Source: Streptomyces wedmorensis
Lineage (GTDB): Bacteria > Actinomycetota > Actinomycetes > Streptomycetales > Streptomycetaceae
DNA: 64,000 nt
Assembly (NCBI RefSeq): GCF_000716445.1
Contig: NZ_JNWK01000004.1
Location: forward strand, 62,001-126,000
Reading direction: 5' to 3'
Under the pieces are notes generated by a model, which was not told where the DNA came from, made no database searches, and saw only the letters and a program-made list of their open reading frames with translations. Of this stretch, positions 1 through 9,237 are shown piece after piece. Each line of letters starts with the position of its first letter. The stretch's first letter is position 1. Both the position numbers and the translations under genes were made by a program.

Positions 1-15
1 CGCCACCCGCTGAAT

Positions 16-29
16 GTTTCACGTGAAAC
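16..29. other. parS: parS centromere site
   Basis: Perfect 14-bp palindrome GTTTCACGTGAAAC, identical to the established Streptomyces ParB-binding parS core. It lies in the intergenic DNA downstream of rplI, five bases from a second copy. The parB/parA genes lie about 25 kb away in the same window. Confidence 0.93.
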
Positions 30-34
30 GCCCC

Positions 35-48
35 GTTTCACGTGAAAC
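35..48. other. parS: parS centromere site
   Basis: Second perfect copy of GTTTCACGTGAAAC, 19 bp from the first copy measured start to start. It forms a close pair at the left edge of the window in non-coding DNA. Confidence 0.93.
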
Positions 49-90
49 AGCAGAAGGTGCACGTGAACCGCGAAGGCCACGTAGAACAGC

Positions 91-124
91 GGAAGGGCCG
101 CGCCCCGAGGGGTGCGGCCCTTCC
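91..124 (-). terminator. terminator of rpsF-ssb-rpsR-rplI operon
   Basis: Inverted repeat with perfect 11-bp outer arms (GGAAGGGCCGC at 91-101 and its complement at 114-124), extended inward by a G·T wobble and a C/G run around a tiny loop. It sits 33 bp downstream of the rplI stop codon. There is no long T tract, as is usual for high-GC actinomycete terminators. Confidence 0.8.
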
Positions 125-156
125 TCACTGCTGAGCGCAGACTGCCAAGGGCAGCG

Positions 157-603
157 TTACGCGGCGACGACCTCGACGCCGAGCTTCGCGGCAACCTCGG
201 GGTGCAGACGCACGGACACCTGGTGCGAGCCCAGGGTCTTGATCGGCGAACCGAGCTCGACGCGACGCTTGTCGACGTCGGGGCCACCCGCGGACTTGAT
301 CGCCGAGGCGATGTCGGCCGGGGTCACGGAGCCGAAGAGACGGCCGGCGTCGCCGGAGCGAACGGCCAGGCGCACCTTCGTGCCCTCGAGCTGGGCCTTG
401 ATCTCGTTGGCCTGCTCGATGGTCGCGATCTCGTGGATCTTGCGGGCGCGGCGGATCTGCGCCACGTCCTTCTCGCCACCCTTGGTCCAGCGGATCGCGA
501 AACCACGCGGGACCAGGTAGTTGCGAGCGTAGCCGTCCTTGACGTCGACGACGTCGCCAGCGGCACCGAGGCCGGAGACCTCGTGGGTGAGGATGATCTT
601 CAT
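157..603 (-). CDS. rplI: 50S ribosomal protein L9
   Basis: This 148-residue protein has the full length expected for bL9. It begins [13 protein letters not shown], contains the L9 signature region ([19 protein letters not shown]), and carries a C-terminal rRNA-binding domain ending in VEVVAA. L9 is a two-domain structural protein of the large subunit that binds 23S rRNA and influences frame maintenance. It is the last gene of the minus-strand operon rpsF-ssb-rpsR-rplI, 18 bp after rpsR, and is followed by a strong hairpin at 91-124. The start is an ATG preceded by an AAGGGAAGGGTGA-type Shine-Dalgarno region. Identification is unambiguous. Confidence 0.98.
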   Translation of the reverse strand: MKIILTHEVSGLGAAGDVVDVKDGYARNYLVPRGFAIRWTKGGEKDVAQIRRARKIHEIATIEQANEIKAQLEGTKVRLAVRSGDAGRLFGSVTPADIASAIKSAGGPDVDKRRVELGSPIKTLGSHQVSVRLHPEVAAKLGVEVVAA

Positions 604-621
604 TTTTCGGTCACCCTTCCC

Positions 622-858
622 TTATCGCGCGGTGGACGTGTAGGGCAGCAGCGCCATCTCACGGCTGTTCTTCACGGCCGTGGCGACGTCACGCTGGTGC
701 TGCGTGCAGTTGCCGGTAACGCGGCGGGCACGGATCTTGCCACGGTCGGAAATGAACTTCCGCAGCATGTTCGTGTCCTTGTAGTCCACGTACGCGGTCT
801 TGTCCTTGCAGAACGCGCAGACCTTCTTCTTAGGCTTGCGCACAGGCGGCTTCGCCAT
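622..858 (-). CDS. rpsR: 30S ribosomal protein S18, zinc-binding (C+) form
   Basis: A 78-residue bS18 protein with the S18 core ([17 protein letters not shown], then [22 protein letters not shown]). It carries a CxxC pair (CAFC, residues 14-17) and a later CxxH, so it looks like the zinc-ribbon C+ form. Streptomycetes commonly encode a second, zinc-free S18 in a Zur-controlled locus elsewhere; that is family knowledge and is not visible here. It lies between ssb and rplI in the same operon. The start is ATG with an AGGAGAAAC Shine-Dalgarno region. Confidence 0.97.
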   Translation of the reverse strand: MAKPPVRKPKKKVCAFCKDKTAYVDYKDTNMLRKFISDRGKIRARRVTGNCTQHQRDVATAVKNSREMALLPYTSTAR

Positions 859-913
859 GGTGTTTCTCCTGTGTGATCAAGAAGTGGGGGTACGAGCTGC
901 TTCCAGGCGAGGC

Positions 914-1498
914 CTAGAAGGGGGGCTCGTCCGAGTAGCCGCCGCCGGAGTTTCCACCCCAGCCGCCTCCGCCGCCAGCCTGCTGGCCGCCGGAGGGAGC
1001 ACCGCCGCCGGTCGCCCACGGGTCGTCGGCGGGAGCACCGCCACCACCCTGCTGGGAACCGCCGGAGTTGCCACCCCAGCTGCCACCGCCGCCGGCCTGC
1101 TGGCCGCCGCCGTATCCACCCTGGCCACCGCGACCGGTGGTCTTGGTGACCTTGGCCGTGGCGTTCTTCAGGCTGGGGCCGACTTCCTCGACATCCAGCT
1201 CGTAGACCGTGCGCTTGACGCCCTCACGGTCCTCGTAGGACCGCTGCTTCAGGCGGCCCTGCACGACGACGCGCATGCCTCGCTGAAGCGACTCGGCGAC
1301 GTTCTCCGCCGCCTGACGCCAGACCGAGCAGGTGAGGAACAGGCTCTCGCCGTCCTTCCACTCGTTGGTCTGACGGTCGAAGGTGCGGGGGGTGGACGCG
1401 ATACGGAACTTCGCGACCGCCGCACCGGACGGGGTGAAGCGCAGCTCGGGGTCGTCGACAAGATTGCCGACGACCGTGATGACGGTCTCGCCTGCCAT
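914..1498 (-). CDS. ssb: Single-stranded DNA-binding protein SsbA
   Basis: A 194-residue SSB. Residues 1 to about 115 form the OB-fold ([25 protein letters not shown]... is split here as [13 protein letters not shown] and [17 protein letters not shown]), with [14 protein letters not shown] and [13 protein letters not shown] motifs. A long Gly/Gln/Ser-rich linker follows, and the protein ends in the acidic tip DEPPF, which recruits replication and repair partners. The position between rpsF and rpsR is typical of the essential housekeeping SSB and not of a plasmid or competence paralogue. The start is ATG with a GAGAGGTTCCCC leader. SSB coats unwound DNA at forks, which suits its closeness to oriC. 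Confidence 0.98.
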   Translation of the reverse strand: MAGETVITVVGNLVDDPELRFTPSGAAVAKFRIASTPRTFDRQTNEWKDGESLFLTCSVWRQAAENVAESLQRGMRVVVQGRLKQRSYEDREGVKRTVYELDVEEVGPSLKNATAKVTKTTGRGGQGGYGGGQQAGGGGSWGGNSGGSQQGGGGAPADDPWATGGGAPSGGQQAGGGGGWGGNSGGGYSDEPPF

Positions 1499-1572
1499 GG
1501 GGGAACCTCTCGGCGGGTTTGCTTCTGGCTGCTTTGTTGCTACTCGGACCCGATGACCTCTGAGCTAGAAGC

Positions 1573-1863
1573 TCAGTGGGTCTCGGGACGGAGGACCTTG
1601 GTCCGGAGGACCGACTCGTTCAGGTTCATCTGGCGGTCGAGCTCCTTGACGACCGCAGGCTCGGCCTGCAGGTCGATGACCGAGTAGATGCCCTCGGGCT
1701 TCTTCTTGATCTCGTACGAGAGACGACGACGGCCCCAGGTGTCGACCTTCTCGACCTTTCCGTTCGCCTCACGGACGACGGAGAGGAAGTTCTCGATCAG
1801 GGGGGCGACAGCGCGCTCCTCCAGATCGGGGTCGAGGATGACCATCACCTCGTAGTGACGCAT
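1573..1863 (-). CDS. rpsF: 30S ribosomal protein S6
   Basis: A 96-residue bS6 protein starting [17 protein letters not shown] and containing [18 protein letters not shown], the S6 signature. The ATG at 1863 is chosen because an excellent Shine-Dalgarno AAAGGAGGTG lies just upstream and S6 proteins begin with this MRxYE motif; the open frame upstream of it is spurious. It is the first gene of the operon. The 282 bp between this gene and the divergent small membrane-protein gene should hold its promoter. Confidence 0.97.
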   Translation of the reverse strand: MRHYEVMVILDPDLEERAVAPLIENFLSVVREANGKVEKVDTWGRRRLSYEIKKKPEGIYSVIDLQAEPAVVKELDRQMNLNESVLRTKVLRPETH

Positions 1864-2145
1864 GTGGAACCCACCTCCTTTGGACTCAGCGGCCACGGTC
1901 GTTCCGTGGCAGGAGGGTCGTGATGCGTGAGCAACGGTATCCACCACCACTGACAATCCCCTCGGCGAACGAGGGGGCCGTCGGGATCCCGGAGGGACCT
2001 GGGCAGACACCGGCGCAGCTGTACAGAGTACCCGCACATCGGCCTGCGGTTGAAATTCCCCGGTGAGGGGACGCAATCTGTACACAACGGAAGTCGGCGG
2101 CGCCATAATGCGCCGCCCTCGTGCAGCAACGCCAGGAGGTGCCCC

Positions 2146-2460
2146 ATGGCACAGGCAATGCGACCCGACCCCGGCCACTCCCTCTTCGCGACCGACGGCA
2201 AGCCCCACCCCCTCCAGGACACCCTGGTCGGCGTGACGCTGGTCCTGGGGGTCCTCTCCTTCGTCACCGCTCAGTTCGACAACCTGCACCTGCTGAGCTC
2301 CTGGTCGGGCCTGATCGGCATCCTGACCGGTGCCTACGGACAGTTCATCTCCGTGACGACCCGCGAACGCTTCCTGCTGATCCTGGGACTCGGCGCCTCG
2401 GCGTTCGGCTTCTATCTCGGCATGGCGCACGGTGGCCTCTTCGGCGGCGTCATCAGCTGA
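2146..2460 (+). CDS. Small conserved membrane protein, function unknown
   Basis: A 104-residue protein with a short polar N-terminus ([18 protein letters not shown]) followed by three predicted hydrophobic segments at about residues 25-45, 50-70 and 75-97. The ATG at 2146 is favoured because AGGAGGT lies six bases upstream. I recognise no catalytic motif. It is divergent from rpsF and lies 119 bp upstream of the femX-like gene, so it may share its transcript. An envelope role is only inferred from this context. Confidence 0.75.
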   Translation: MAQAMRPDPGHSLFATDGKPHPLQDTLVGVTLVLGVLSFVTAQFDNLHLLSSWSGLIGILTGAYGQFISVTTRERFLLILGLGASAFGFYLGMAHGGLFGGVIS

Positions 2461-2579
2461 GCCCAGCGGCACGTCGGGGCACACGCACCCATTCGGGGCG
2501 CTCCTCGGTCACAGTAGGCTTCGGCGCGAGAGCCGGAGCCCCTGACCGATGGGGACACACCTGCCGAGGAGCGCCCCGC

Positions 2580-3698
2580 ATGAGCCTGACCCTGAGGACC
2601 ATCAGCCGTGAGCAGCATCTGGCATTCATCCAGAGCCAGCCCGCGGCGAGCCACTGCCAGGTCCCGGCGTGGGCTGATGTGAAGACCGAGTGGCGCTCGG
2701 AGAACCTCGGCTGGTTCGACAAGTCCGGTGAGCTCGTCGGCGCCGGTCTGGTGCTCTACCGCCAGCTCCCGAAGATCAAGCGCTACCTCGCCTATCTGCC
2801 CGAGGGCCCGGTCATCAACTGGCACGCGCCCAACCTCGACGACTGGCTGCAGCCGATGCTGGCGCACCTCAAGCACCAGGGCGCCTTCTCCGTGAAGATG
2901 GGCCCCCCGGTCGTCATCCGGCGCTGGGACTCGGCCGCCATCAAGGCCGGCATCCAGGACCCGGACGTGAAGCGCCTCAAGGACGTCGAGGCCACCCACA
3001 TCGAGCCGCGCGCCTTCGAAGTCGCGGACCGGCTGCGGAAGATGGGCTGGCAGCAGGCCGAGGACGGCGGCGCCGGATTCGGCGACGTGCAGCCCCGCTA
3101 CGTCTTCCAGGTCCCGCTCGCGAACCGCTCGCTCGACGACGTCCTCAAGGGCTTCAACCAGCTGTGGCGCCGGAACATCAAGAAGGCCGAGAAGGCCGGC
3201 GTCGAGGTCGTCCAGGGCGGCTACGAGGACCTGGCCGAGTGGCAGCGCCTCTACGAGATCACGGCCGTCCGCGACCACTTCCGGCCGCGCCCGCTCTCGT
3301 ACTTCCAGCGCATGTGGACCGTCCTCAACAGCGAGGACCCCAACCGCATGCGGCTCTACTTCGCCCGCCACAACGGCGTGAACCTCTCCGCCGCGACCAT
3401 GCTCGTGGTCGGCGGCCACGTCTGGTACTCGTACGGCGCCTCCGACAACATCGGCCGTGAGGTCCGGCCCTCGAACGCGATGCAGTGGCGGATGCTGCGC
3501 GACGCCTACGCGATGGGCGCGACCGTCTACGACCTGCGGGGCATCTCGGACTCGCTCGACGAGACCGACCACCTGTTCGGGCTCATCCAGTTCAAGGTGG
3601 GTACGGGCGGCGAGGCCGTCGAGTACGTCGGCGAGTGGGACTTCCCGCTGAACAAGCTGCTCCACAAGGCGCTCGACATCTACATGTCGCGCCGCTGA
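2580..3698 (+). CDS. femX: FemX-type lipid II aminoacyl ligase (FemABX family)
   Basis: A 372-residue FemABX-family protein built from two GNAT-like halves. Supporting signatures include QVPAWADVKTEWRSENLGW near the N-terminus, NQLWRRNIKKAEKAGVEV in the middle, FARHNGVNLSAATMLVVGG, and the C-terminal DLRGISDSLDETDHLFGL followed by a GLIQFKVGTGG-type motif. The family transfers an amino acid (glycine in Streptomyces) from aminoacyl-tRNA to the stem peptide of lipid II, starting the interpeptide bridge in the cytoplasm. The ATG at 2580 follows a GAGGAG Shine-Dalgarno region. It is followed by the racemase-like gene, 74 bp away. The chemistry is inferred from the family. Confidence 0.88.
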   Translation: MSLTLRTISREQHLAFIQSQPAASHCQVPAWADVKTEWRSENLGWFDKSGELVGAGLVLYRQLPKIKRYLAYLPEGPVINWHAPNLDDWLQPMLAHLKHQGAFSVKMGPPVVIRRWDSAAIKAGIQDPDVKRLKDVEATHIEPRAFEVADRLRKMGWQQAEDGGAGFGDVQPRYVFQVPLANRSLDDVLKGFNQLWRRNIKKAEKAGVEVVQGGYEDLAEWQRLYEITAVRDHFRPRPLSYFQRMWTVLNSEDPNRMRLYFARHNGVNLSAATMLVVGGHVWYSYGASDNIGREVRPSNAMQWRMLRDAYAMGATVYDLRGISDSLDETDHLFGLIQFKVGTGGEAVEYVGEWDFPLNKLLHKALDIYMSRR

Positions 3699-3772
3699 GG
3701 GTTCCGTAGGCTTTCGTAGTCTCGTACACATCTTTGATACACCGCTGCCACCAGAAAGGTTCCGGGCCGGCC

Positions 3773-4804
3773 ATGGCGCTCTCCCTCTACGTCGACACCG
3801 CTCGCTGGCGCGCGCACCAGAAGACCGTCATCGACCAGTTCCCCGGCCTCATCCCGGTCTGCAAGGGCAACGGGTACGGCTTCGGGCACGAGCGTCTCGC
3901 GGACGAGGCGGCCCGGTTCGGCTCCGACATGCTCGCCGTGGGCACCACCTACGAGGCCGCGAAGATCAAGGACTGGTTCGGCGGCGACCTGCTGGTCCTC
4001 ACCCCGTTCCGCCGCGGTGAGGAACCGGTTCCGCTGCCCGACCGGGTGATCCGCTCCGTGTCGTCCGTGGACGGCGTCCGTGCCCTGGTGGGCGCCCGGG
4101 TCGTGATCGAGTGCATGAGCTCGATGAAGCGGCACGGCGTCCACGAGGAGGAGCTCCAGCAGCTCCACTCGGCCATCGAGGACGTCCGCCTGGAGGGCTT
4201 CGCCCTCCACCTCCCCCTGGACCGCCCGGACGGCACGGACGCGGTCGAGGAGGTCATCGGCTGGATGGACCGCCTGCGGGCCGCGCGGCTGCCGCTGCAC
4301 ACCATGTTCGTGAGCCACCTGCGGGCCGACGAGCAGGCCCGGCTCCAGCAGCAGTTCCCGCAGACCCGGTTCCGCGCCCGGATCGGCACCCGGCTCTGGC
4401 TGGGCGACCACGAGGCCACCGAGTACCGCGGAGCGGTCCTCGACGTGACCCGGGTGGCCAAGGGCGACCGGTTCGGCTACCGCCAGCAGAAGGCCGCTTC
4501 GGACGGCTGGCTGGTCGTCGTCGCCGGCGGCACGTCGCACGGCGTGGGCCTTGAGGCTCCCAAGGCGATGCACGGCGTCATGCCGCGCGCCAAGGGCGTC
4601 GCCCGGGCCGGCCTCGCCACCGTCAACCGGAACCTCTCGCCCTTCGTCTGGGCCGGGAAGCAGCGCTGGTTCGCCGAGCCGCCGCACATGCAGGTGTCGA
4701 TCCTGTTCGTGCCCTCCGACGCCGAGGAGCCCCGGGTCGGCGACGAGCTCGTGGCCCATCTCCGCCACACCACGACGCAGTTCGACCGGCTCGTCGAGCG
4801 CTGA
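3773..4804 (+). CDS. Alanine-racemase-like PLP-dependent barrel protein
   Basis: A 343-residue fold-type III PLP protein. The N-terminal motif VCKGNGYGFGHERLADEA matches the alanine racemase VKADAYGHG motif, with the lysine as PLP anchor. The matching C-terminal region reads VAGGTSHGVGLE, where true racemases have GYADG with the catalytic tyrosine; that tyrosine is not visible here, and the protein is somewhat short. It may therefore not be a housekeeping racemase. The ATG at 3773 begins MALSLYVDTARW; an upstream TTG in frame at 3734 is less likely. The gene follows femX and ends at a perfect hairpin terminator. Racemase activity is uncertain. Confidence 0.75.
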   Translation: MALSLYVDTARWRAHQKTVIDQFPGLIPVCKGNGYGFGHERLADEAARFGSDMLAVGTTYEAAKIKDWFGGDLLVLTPFRRGEEPVPLPDRVIRSVSSVDGVRALVGARVVIECMSSMKRHGVHEEELQQLHSAIEDVRLEGFALHLPLDRPDGTDAVEEVIGWMDRLRAARLPLHTMFVSHLRADEQARLQQQFPQTRFRARIGTRLWLGDHEATEYRGAVLDVTRVAKGDRFGYRQQKAASDGWLVVVAGGTSHGVGLEAPKAMHGVMPRAKGVARAGLATVNRNLSPFVWAGKQRWFAEPPHMQVSILFVPSDAEEPRVGDELVAHLRHTTTQFDRLVER

Positions 4805-4812
4805 GCCGGCCG

Positions 4813-4859
4813 GAACGGACGATCCCCCGGGAGCCCTGCTCCCGGGGGATCGTCCGTTC
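4813..4859. terminator. bidirectional terminator, racemase-like gene / GT87
   Basis: Perfect inverted repeat with 21-bp arms (4813-4833 and 4839-4859) around the loop CCCTG. It lies between the convergent racemase-like gene and glycosyltransferase gene and can serve both strands. Confidence 0.9.
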
Positions 4860-4865
4860 TCGGGG

Positions 4866-6392
4866 CTATTCGGGGGCGCCCCAGGGGTAGTTCGGGTCGT
4901 CGGAGGTGCCCCAGCTGACCCGCTGCCCCTCCTCCATGCCCGGGGCGGCGTGCCGGGCCGGACGCGCGGCCCGTCCCGTCACGAAGGTGTCCTCCGCGCC
5001 GTCCAGGACGCCGCCCGAGGGGTCGTCCGAGCCGTCCTGCCGCACCGGATCCTTCTCGGGCGCCAGGATGTCGCGTACGACCATCGCGCACAGGTACAGG
5101 GTGCCCAGCAGGTGCAGGACGATCGCGAACTGGTAGCCGTCCACCGGCAGTCCCTGCTTGTTGCCGCTGCTCGTGAACGCCAGGTACATCCAGATGCCGA
5201 GGAAGTACACGACCTCGCACGCCTGCCAGACCAGGAAGTCGCGCCAGCGGGGCCGGGCGAGCGCCGCCAGCGGGACCAGCCACAGGACGTACTGCGGCGA
5301 GTAGACCTTGTTGGTGAGCACGAACGCGGCGACGATCAGGAAGGCCAGCTGGACGAAGCGGGGCCGGCGGGGCGCCGTGAACGCCAGGCAGGCGAGCCCG
5401 ACCGCGGCCACCGCCATCAGGAGCAGCGCGTACAGGTTGGCCCGCTCCGGCGGGATCGTCGTCCCCGTCCGCTGGCTGACCAGCAGCCAGATCGATCCGA
5501 AGTCGACGTTCCGGTCCCGGCTGAACAGGTAGAACTGCTTCCAGCCCTCGGGAGCGAGCAGCATCACGGGCAGGTTCACGACCAGCCATGCGCCGCCGGC
5601 CCCGAGCACCGCGGTCCCGTACTCCCGCCATTTCCCGGCCCGGGCACAGAGCAGCAGCAGGGGCAGGAGGAGCAGTATCGGGTAGAACTTGGCGGCGGTG
5701 GCCAGGCCGAGCAGGATGCCGAAGGCCAGCGGCCGTCCACGCGACCACATCAGGACGGCGGCGGCGGTCAGCGCGACGGCCAGTATGTCCCAGTTGATCG
5801 TGGCGGTGAGCGCGACCGAGGGCGCCAGGGCCACCAGGAGCCCGTCCCAGGGGCGCAGGCGGTGCGTGCGGCTCACGCAGACCGCGAGGACGGCCGCGCA
5901 GACCATCAGCAGGCCCGCGTTGGCCAGCCAGTACGCGCGCTCGTTCTCGGCCGGATCGCCGCCCCCCGGCGTCAGCCAGGCCGCGACCTCCATGAACAGC
6001 CCCGTCAGGACCGGGTACTCCAGGAACGGTATGTCGCCGCCCAGCCGGTCGAAGTAGGGCACCAGGCCGTCCGCGAAGCCCCGCCCGGCGAAGAGGTGGG
6101 GGATGTCGGAGTAGCAGGCGTGGGTGTACTGGGAGGTCGTCCCGCGGAACCAGGCCCAGTTGTAGCAGGGCAGCTTCTGCACCATGCCGAGGGCGAACAT
6201 GCCGATGGCCACGAGGGCGATCACCCGCACGGGCGTGAGCTGCCCGGTGCCGGACAACGCCCGGCGCCCGTAGGGGCCGCCGATCAGTTCGCTGCCCGCG
6301 GCGGCCACCTTGTCCCGGTGGGTGGGGATGACCGTCCGAGAGCGGCCCTGCGGCCGGTCCTGCGGCGCGCTCGTCTTCTGGAGGCTCGGCAT
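4866..6392 (-). CDS. GT87-type polytopic membrane glycosyltransferase
   Basis: A 508-residue integral membrane protein with about ten hydrophobic segments and a C-terminal soluble tail. Features include VIALVAIGMFALGMVQKLPCYNWAW at the first membrane span (quoted in part: VIALVAIGMFALGMV), the loop SRTHRLRPWDGLL, NWDILAVALTAAAVLMWSRG and an aromatic-rich SPQYVLWLVPL near the end. The pattern resembles GT87/GT-C polyprenyl-phosphate mannosyltransferases, which act outside the membrane on lipid-linked sugars; the substrate cannot be read. The ATG at 6392 is chosen with GGCAGGA upstream, and 6401 is an alternative. It lies downstream of the large penicillin-binding protein, behind a hairpin. Confidence 0.78.
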   Translation of the reverse strand: MPSLQKTSAPQDRPQGRSRTVIPTHRDKVAAAGSELIGGPYGRRALSGTGQLTPVRVIALVAIGMFALGMVQKLPCYNWAWFRGTTSQYTHACYSDIPHLFAGRGFADGLVPYFDRLGGDIPFLEYPVLTGLFMEVAAWLTPGGGDPAENERAYWLANAGLLMVCAAVLAVCVSRTHRLRPWDGLLVALAPSVALTATINWDILAVALTAAAVLMWSRGRPLAFGILLGLATAAKFYPILLLLPLLLLCARAGKWREYGTAVLGAGGAWLVVNLPVMLLAPEGWKQFYLFSRDRNVDFGSIWLLVSQRTGTTIPPERANLYALLLMAVAAVGLACLAFTAPRRPRFVQLAFLIVAAFVLTNKVYSPQYVLWLVPLAALARPRWRDFLVWQACEVVYFLGIWMYLAFTSSGNKQGLPVDGYQFAIVLHLLGTLYLCAMVVRDILAPEKDPVRQDGSDDPSGGVLDGAEDTFVTGRAARPARHAAPGMEEGQRVSWGTSDDPNYPWGAPE

Positions 6393-6428
6393 GGGGGACA
6401 TCCTGCCGTATGTCCCCGTGAAAACGGC

Positions 6429-6483
6429 GAGGGCCGCCGCGGCCGTTCCGTACGGAAGGTACGGAGCGGACGCGACGGCCCTC
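6429..6483 (-). terminator. imperfect long hairpin downstream of the PBP gene
   Basis: Inverted repeat whose outer arms are GAGGGCCG (6429-6436) and its complement CGGCCCTC (6476-6483). Further pairing, including CCGTAC with GTACGG, runs towards the loop. It lies 21 bp after the penicillin-binding protein stop and just before the glycosyltransferase start, so it could terminate or attenuate. Confidence 0.65.
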
Positions 6484-6504
6484 GGAGCGTGTCCGGGCGG
6501 AGGA

Positions 6505-9237
6505 TCAGGGGATCCAGGTCCCGCCGCCGGGTCTGCCGTTCCCGCCGCCGCTCTCGTCGGTCGCCGTGTCGGTCGGCGTCGGCGACTCCCCACTGGGCGG
6601 CGTGGTCGTGGGCTCGCCCGTGCTGCCTCCCGGGTTGCCCGGGTTGTTGCAGTCCCAGTCCCAGACGTCACAGGTCGTCTTGCCCGGCTTGGGGGTCCTG
6701 GTCGCCGGGGGAGTCGTGGTCGCGGTCGCCGGCGGGGTCGTCGACGGCGACATCGAGTCGGTGGGAGTCGGCGTGGCCGTCGGCGTAGGCGTCGGGCTGG
6801 TGGCACCGCCGCCGAAGACGGGCTCTGCGTTCTCGATGTCCATCGGCTCGGGGAACTTCACGAGCGGCATGCCCTCGACCGCCTGCGACATGTAGTCCTG
6901 CCAGATCCGCGACGGGAACGACGAACCGTGGATCTTCTCCTGGCCGCCGGTGCCGTACATGTCCTCGAACTTGCGGTCCTTCTTCGTGTCGTCGTCGTCG
7001 TAGCGGTACATGTCGATCGCGGTCGCCAGCTGGGCGGTGTATCCCACGAACCAGGCCGACATGTTGTCGTCGGTCGTACCCGTCTTGCCGGCCACGGCGC
7101 GCCCGGGGATGCGTGCCTTCGTACCGGTGCCCTCGGGGTCGTCCACGACGTCACGGAGCACGTCGGTGACCTGGCTGGCGATCGCCGGCGAGAAGGGCTG
7201 CTTGGTCGCCGCCTCGTGCTTCTTGATGACGACGCCCTCCTTCTTGATGCTCTCCACCGAGTAGGGGTCGTTCTGCTTGCCCCCGTTGGCGAAGGTCGAG
7301 TAGGCACCGGCCATGCGGATGGCGCTCGGGCTGGAGATGCCGAGGGAGAACGAGGGCACCTCGCCCTGGACGAGCGAGCTCTCGAGGAGACCGGAGTCGA
7401 CGGCGGACTGGCGGACCTTGTCGATGCCGATGTCCATGCCGAGCTGCACGTACGGCGAGTTGGCGGAACGGACCATGGCCCGGCGCAGCGAGATGCCGCC
7501 GTAGCTGGCGTTCTCGTCGTTGCTCTGCCTCCACTCCTTGCCGCTGCCGTCGAGCCAGATGTCACCGTTGTACTTCCGGATGACCAGCTCGTCCTTGCCG
7601 TTGTAGCGGCTCTTGTCCGGGTCCAGGATCTTGCGGCTGGACTCGTCCTGGACCGCGCCGAGCTTCGGGTCCCGGACGCCGTACTTCATGGCGGCGGCGA
7701 GCACGAAGGGCTTGAACGTCGATCCGACCATGGCGCCGGTGGCGTCGGCGTTGTTGGTGAAGTGCTTGGTGGCGTCGGGACCTCCGTAGAGGGCGACGAT
7801 CTTCCCGGTGGCCGTGTCGACGGAGGCACCACCGAACTGGACGTGCGTGTCGTCCTCCGGGCGCGCCTTCGGGTCGATCTTGGTGTCGAGGATCTTCTTG
7901 ACCGACTTCTCGAGCGCGTTCACCTTGTCCTTCTCGAAGGTGGTGAAGATCTCGTAGCCGCCGCGTTCCAGGTCCTTGACGCTGATCCCGAACTGGCTCT
8001 TGATGTTCGCGTTGGCGGTCCTGACCAGGTAGCCGATCTGGCCGCCCAGGTTGGCGCTCTGGCCGGGCTTCTTCACCTTGGGGAAGGTGGTGTACTTCGC
8101 CCGCTCCTCGGCCGTGAGACGCCCGTCCTTCTGCATCTCGTCGAGGATCCACTTCCACCGGATGGTGGCGCGTTCCGTGTTCGCCTCGGCGGTGGCCCGA
8201 GGGTCGATCTCGGGGTAGCCGGCGGGGTCGTAGTACGTCGCGCCCTTCAGCACCGCGGCGAGCAGCGCCGACTGGCTGGGGTCGAGGTCCTTGGCGTCCT
8301 TGTTGAAGTACGCGCGGGCCGCCGCCTGGATGCCGTAGGCACCTCGTCCGTAGTACGAGGTGTTCAGGTAGCCGGCCATGATGTCGCGCTTCTCGACCTC
8401 GTTGCCGACCTTCATGGAGATGAAGAGTTCCTTCACCTTCCGGGTGACGGTCTGCGACTGGTCGTCGAGGCGGTTGTTCTTCACGTACTGCTGGGTGATG
8501 GTCGAGCCGCCCTGGGTCTCGCCACCCTTGGCCATGTTCCACACGGCGCGGGCGATACCCATCGGGTCGACTCCGCGGTCGTCCCAGAAGGTCTTGTTCT
8601 CCGCCGAGATCACCGCGTTCTGCATCGACGTCGGGATCTGCTCGATGGGCACGATCTGGCGGTTGGTACCGCTGCCGGTCGCGACCATGCGGGTCTTGTC
8701 GGCCCAGTAGTAGATGTTGTTCTGCGACGTCGCGGTCAGCGCCTGGTCGGGAATCTCCACCCGCGAGTACGCGATGGCGGCAGCACCCATCAGGCTGGCC
8801 GCGAAGAACAGGAACGTGCCCGTCACGAGCTTCCACGACGGCATCCAGCGACGCCAGCCGTGCTTGTCGTACCGCGGATAGTCGATGATCCGCTTCTTGC
8901 CCGGCGGGCGACCGCCGGAGCCCCGCCCCGGACCGCTGCCGCCACCGCCGCCCCCGCGCCGGCCGCCTCCGCCGGGGCCACCAGGGCCTCCGGGGCCGTT
9001 GTCGGCGCCCTTGCGGCGGCTGCCGCGCTGGGCGGCCCGGCGGGCCTCCGCGCGGCCGCCGTAGGGGCGCTCCTCCTCCCCATGGGAGGAGGGTGGACCG
9101 TACGAGGCCGAAGGGGCCCCCATACCTACGTCATGGGCCGACCCGCGGCCCACCGGCTGCTGGGCAGCGCGCCGTACCGCCGCGCGCCCACCCGTCGGCG
9201 GCTGCTGCGGCGGCATTTTGCGACGATGCTCGCTCAT
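6505..9237 (-). CDS. Bifunctional class A penicillin-binding protein
   Basis: A 910-residue class A PBP. It has a disordered Gly/Pro/Arg-rich cytoplasmic N-terminus of about 135 residues, one transmembrane helix (WKLVTGTFLFFAASLMGAAA) and a GT51 transglycosylase domain with AENKTFWDDRG and GGSTITQQYVKNNRL. The transpeptidase domain has SxxK (GSTFKP), SxN (SANSPY) and KTG (GKTGTTDD). A Thr/Pro-rich extracellular tail ends in GRPGGGTWIP. It polymerises and crosslinks peptidoglycan. The ATG at 9237 (MSEHRRKMPPQ) is taken as the start because the upstream extension has no family similarity. It is divergent from padR, with about 370 bp between. Confidence 0.93.
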   Translation of the reverse strand: MSEHRRKMPPQQPPTGGRAAVRRAAQQPVGRGSAHDVGMGAPSASYGPPSSHGEEERPYGGRAEARRAAQRGSRRKGADNGPGGPGGPGGGGRRGGGGGGSGPGRGSGGRPPGKKRIIDYPRYDKHGWRRWMPSWKLVTGTFLFFAASLMGAAAIAYSRVEIPDQALTATSQNNIYYWADKTRMVATGSGTNRQIVPIEQIPTSMQNAVISAENKTFWDDRGVDPMGIARAVWNMAKGGETQGGSTITQQYVKNNRLDDQSQTVTRKVKELFISMKVGNEVEKRDIMAGYLNTSYYGRGAYGIQAAARAYFNKDAKDLDPSQSALLAAVLKGATYYDPAGYPEIDPRATAEANTERATIRWKWILDEMQKDGRLTAEERAKYTTFPKVKKPGQSANLGGQIGYLVRTANANIKSQFGISVKDLERGGYEIFTTFEKDKVNALEKSVKKILDTKIDPKARPEDDTHVQFGGASVDTATGKIVALYGGPDATKHFTNNADATGAMVGSTFKPFVLAAAMKYGVRDPKLGAVQDESSRKILDPDKSRYNGKDELVIRKYNGDIWLDGSGKEWRQSNDENASYGGISLRRAMVRSANSPYVQLGMDIGIDKVRQSAVDSGLLESSLVQGEVPSFSLGISSPSAIRMAGAYSTFANGGKQNDPYSVESIKKEGVVIKKHEAATKQPFSPAIASQVTDVLRDVVDDPEGTGTKARIPGRAVAGKTGTTDDNMSAWFVGYTAQLATAIDMYRYDDDDTKKDRKFEDMYGTGGQEKIHGSSFPSRIWQDYMSQAVEGMPLVKFPEPMDIENAEPVFGGGATSPTPTPTATPTPTDSMSPSTTPPATATTTPPATRTPKPGKTTCDVWDWDCNNPGNPGGSTGEPTTTPPSGESPTPTDTATDESGGGNGRPGGGTWIP

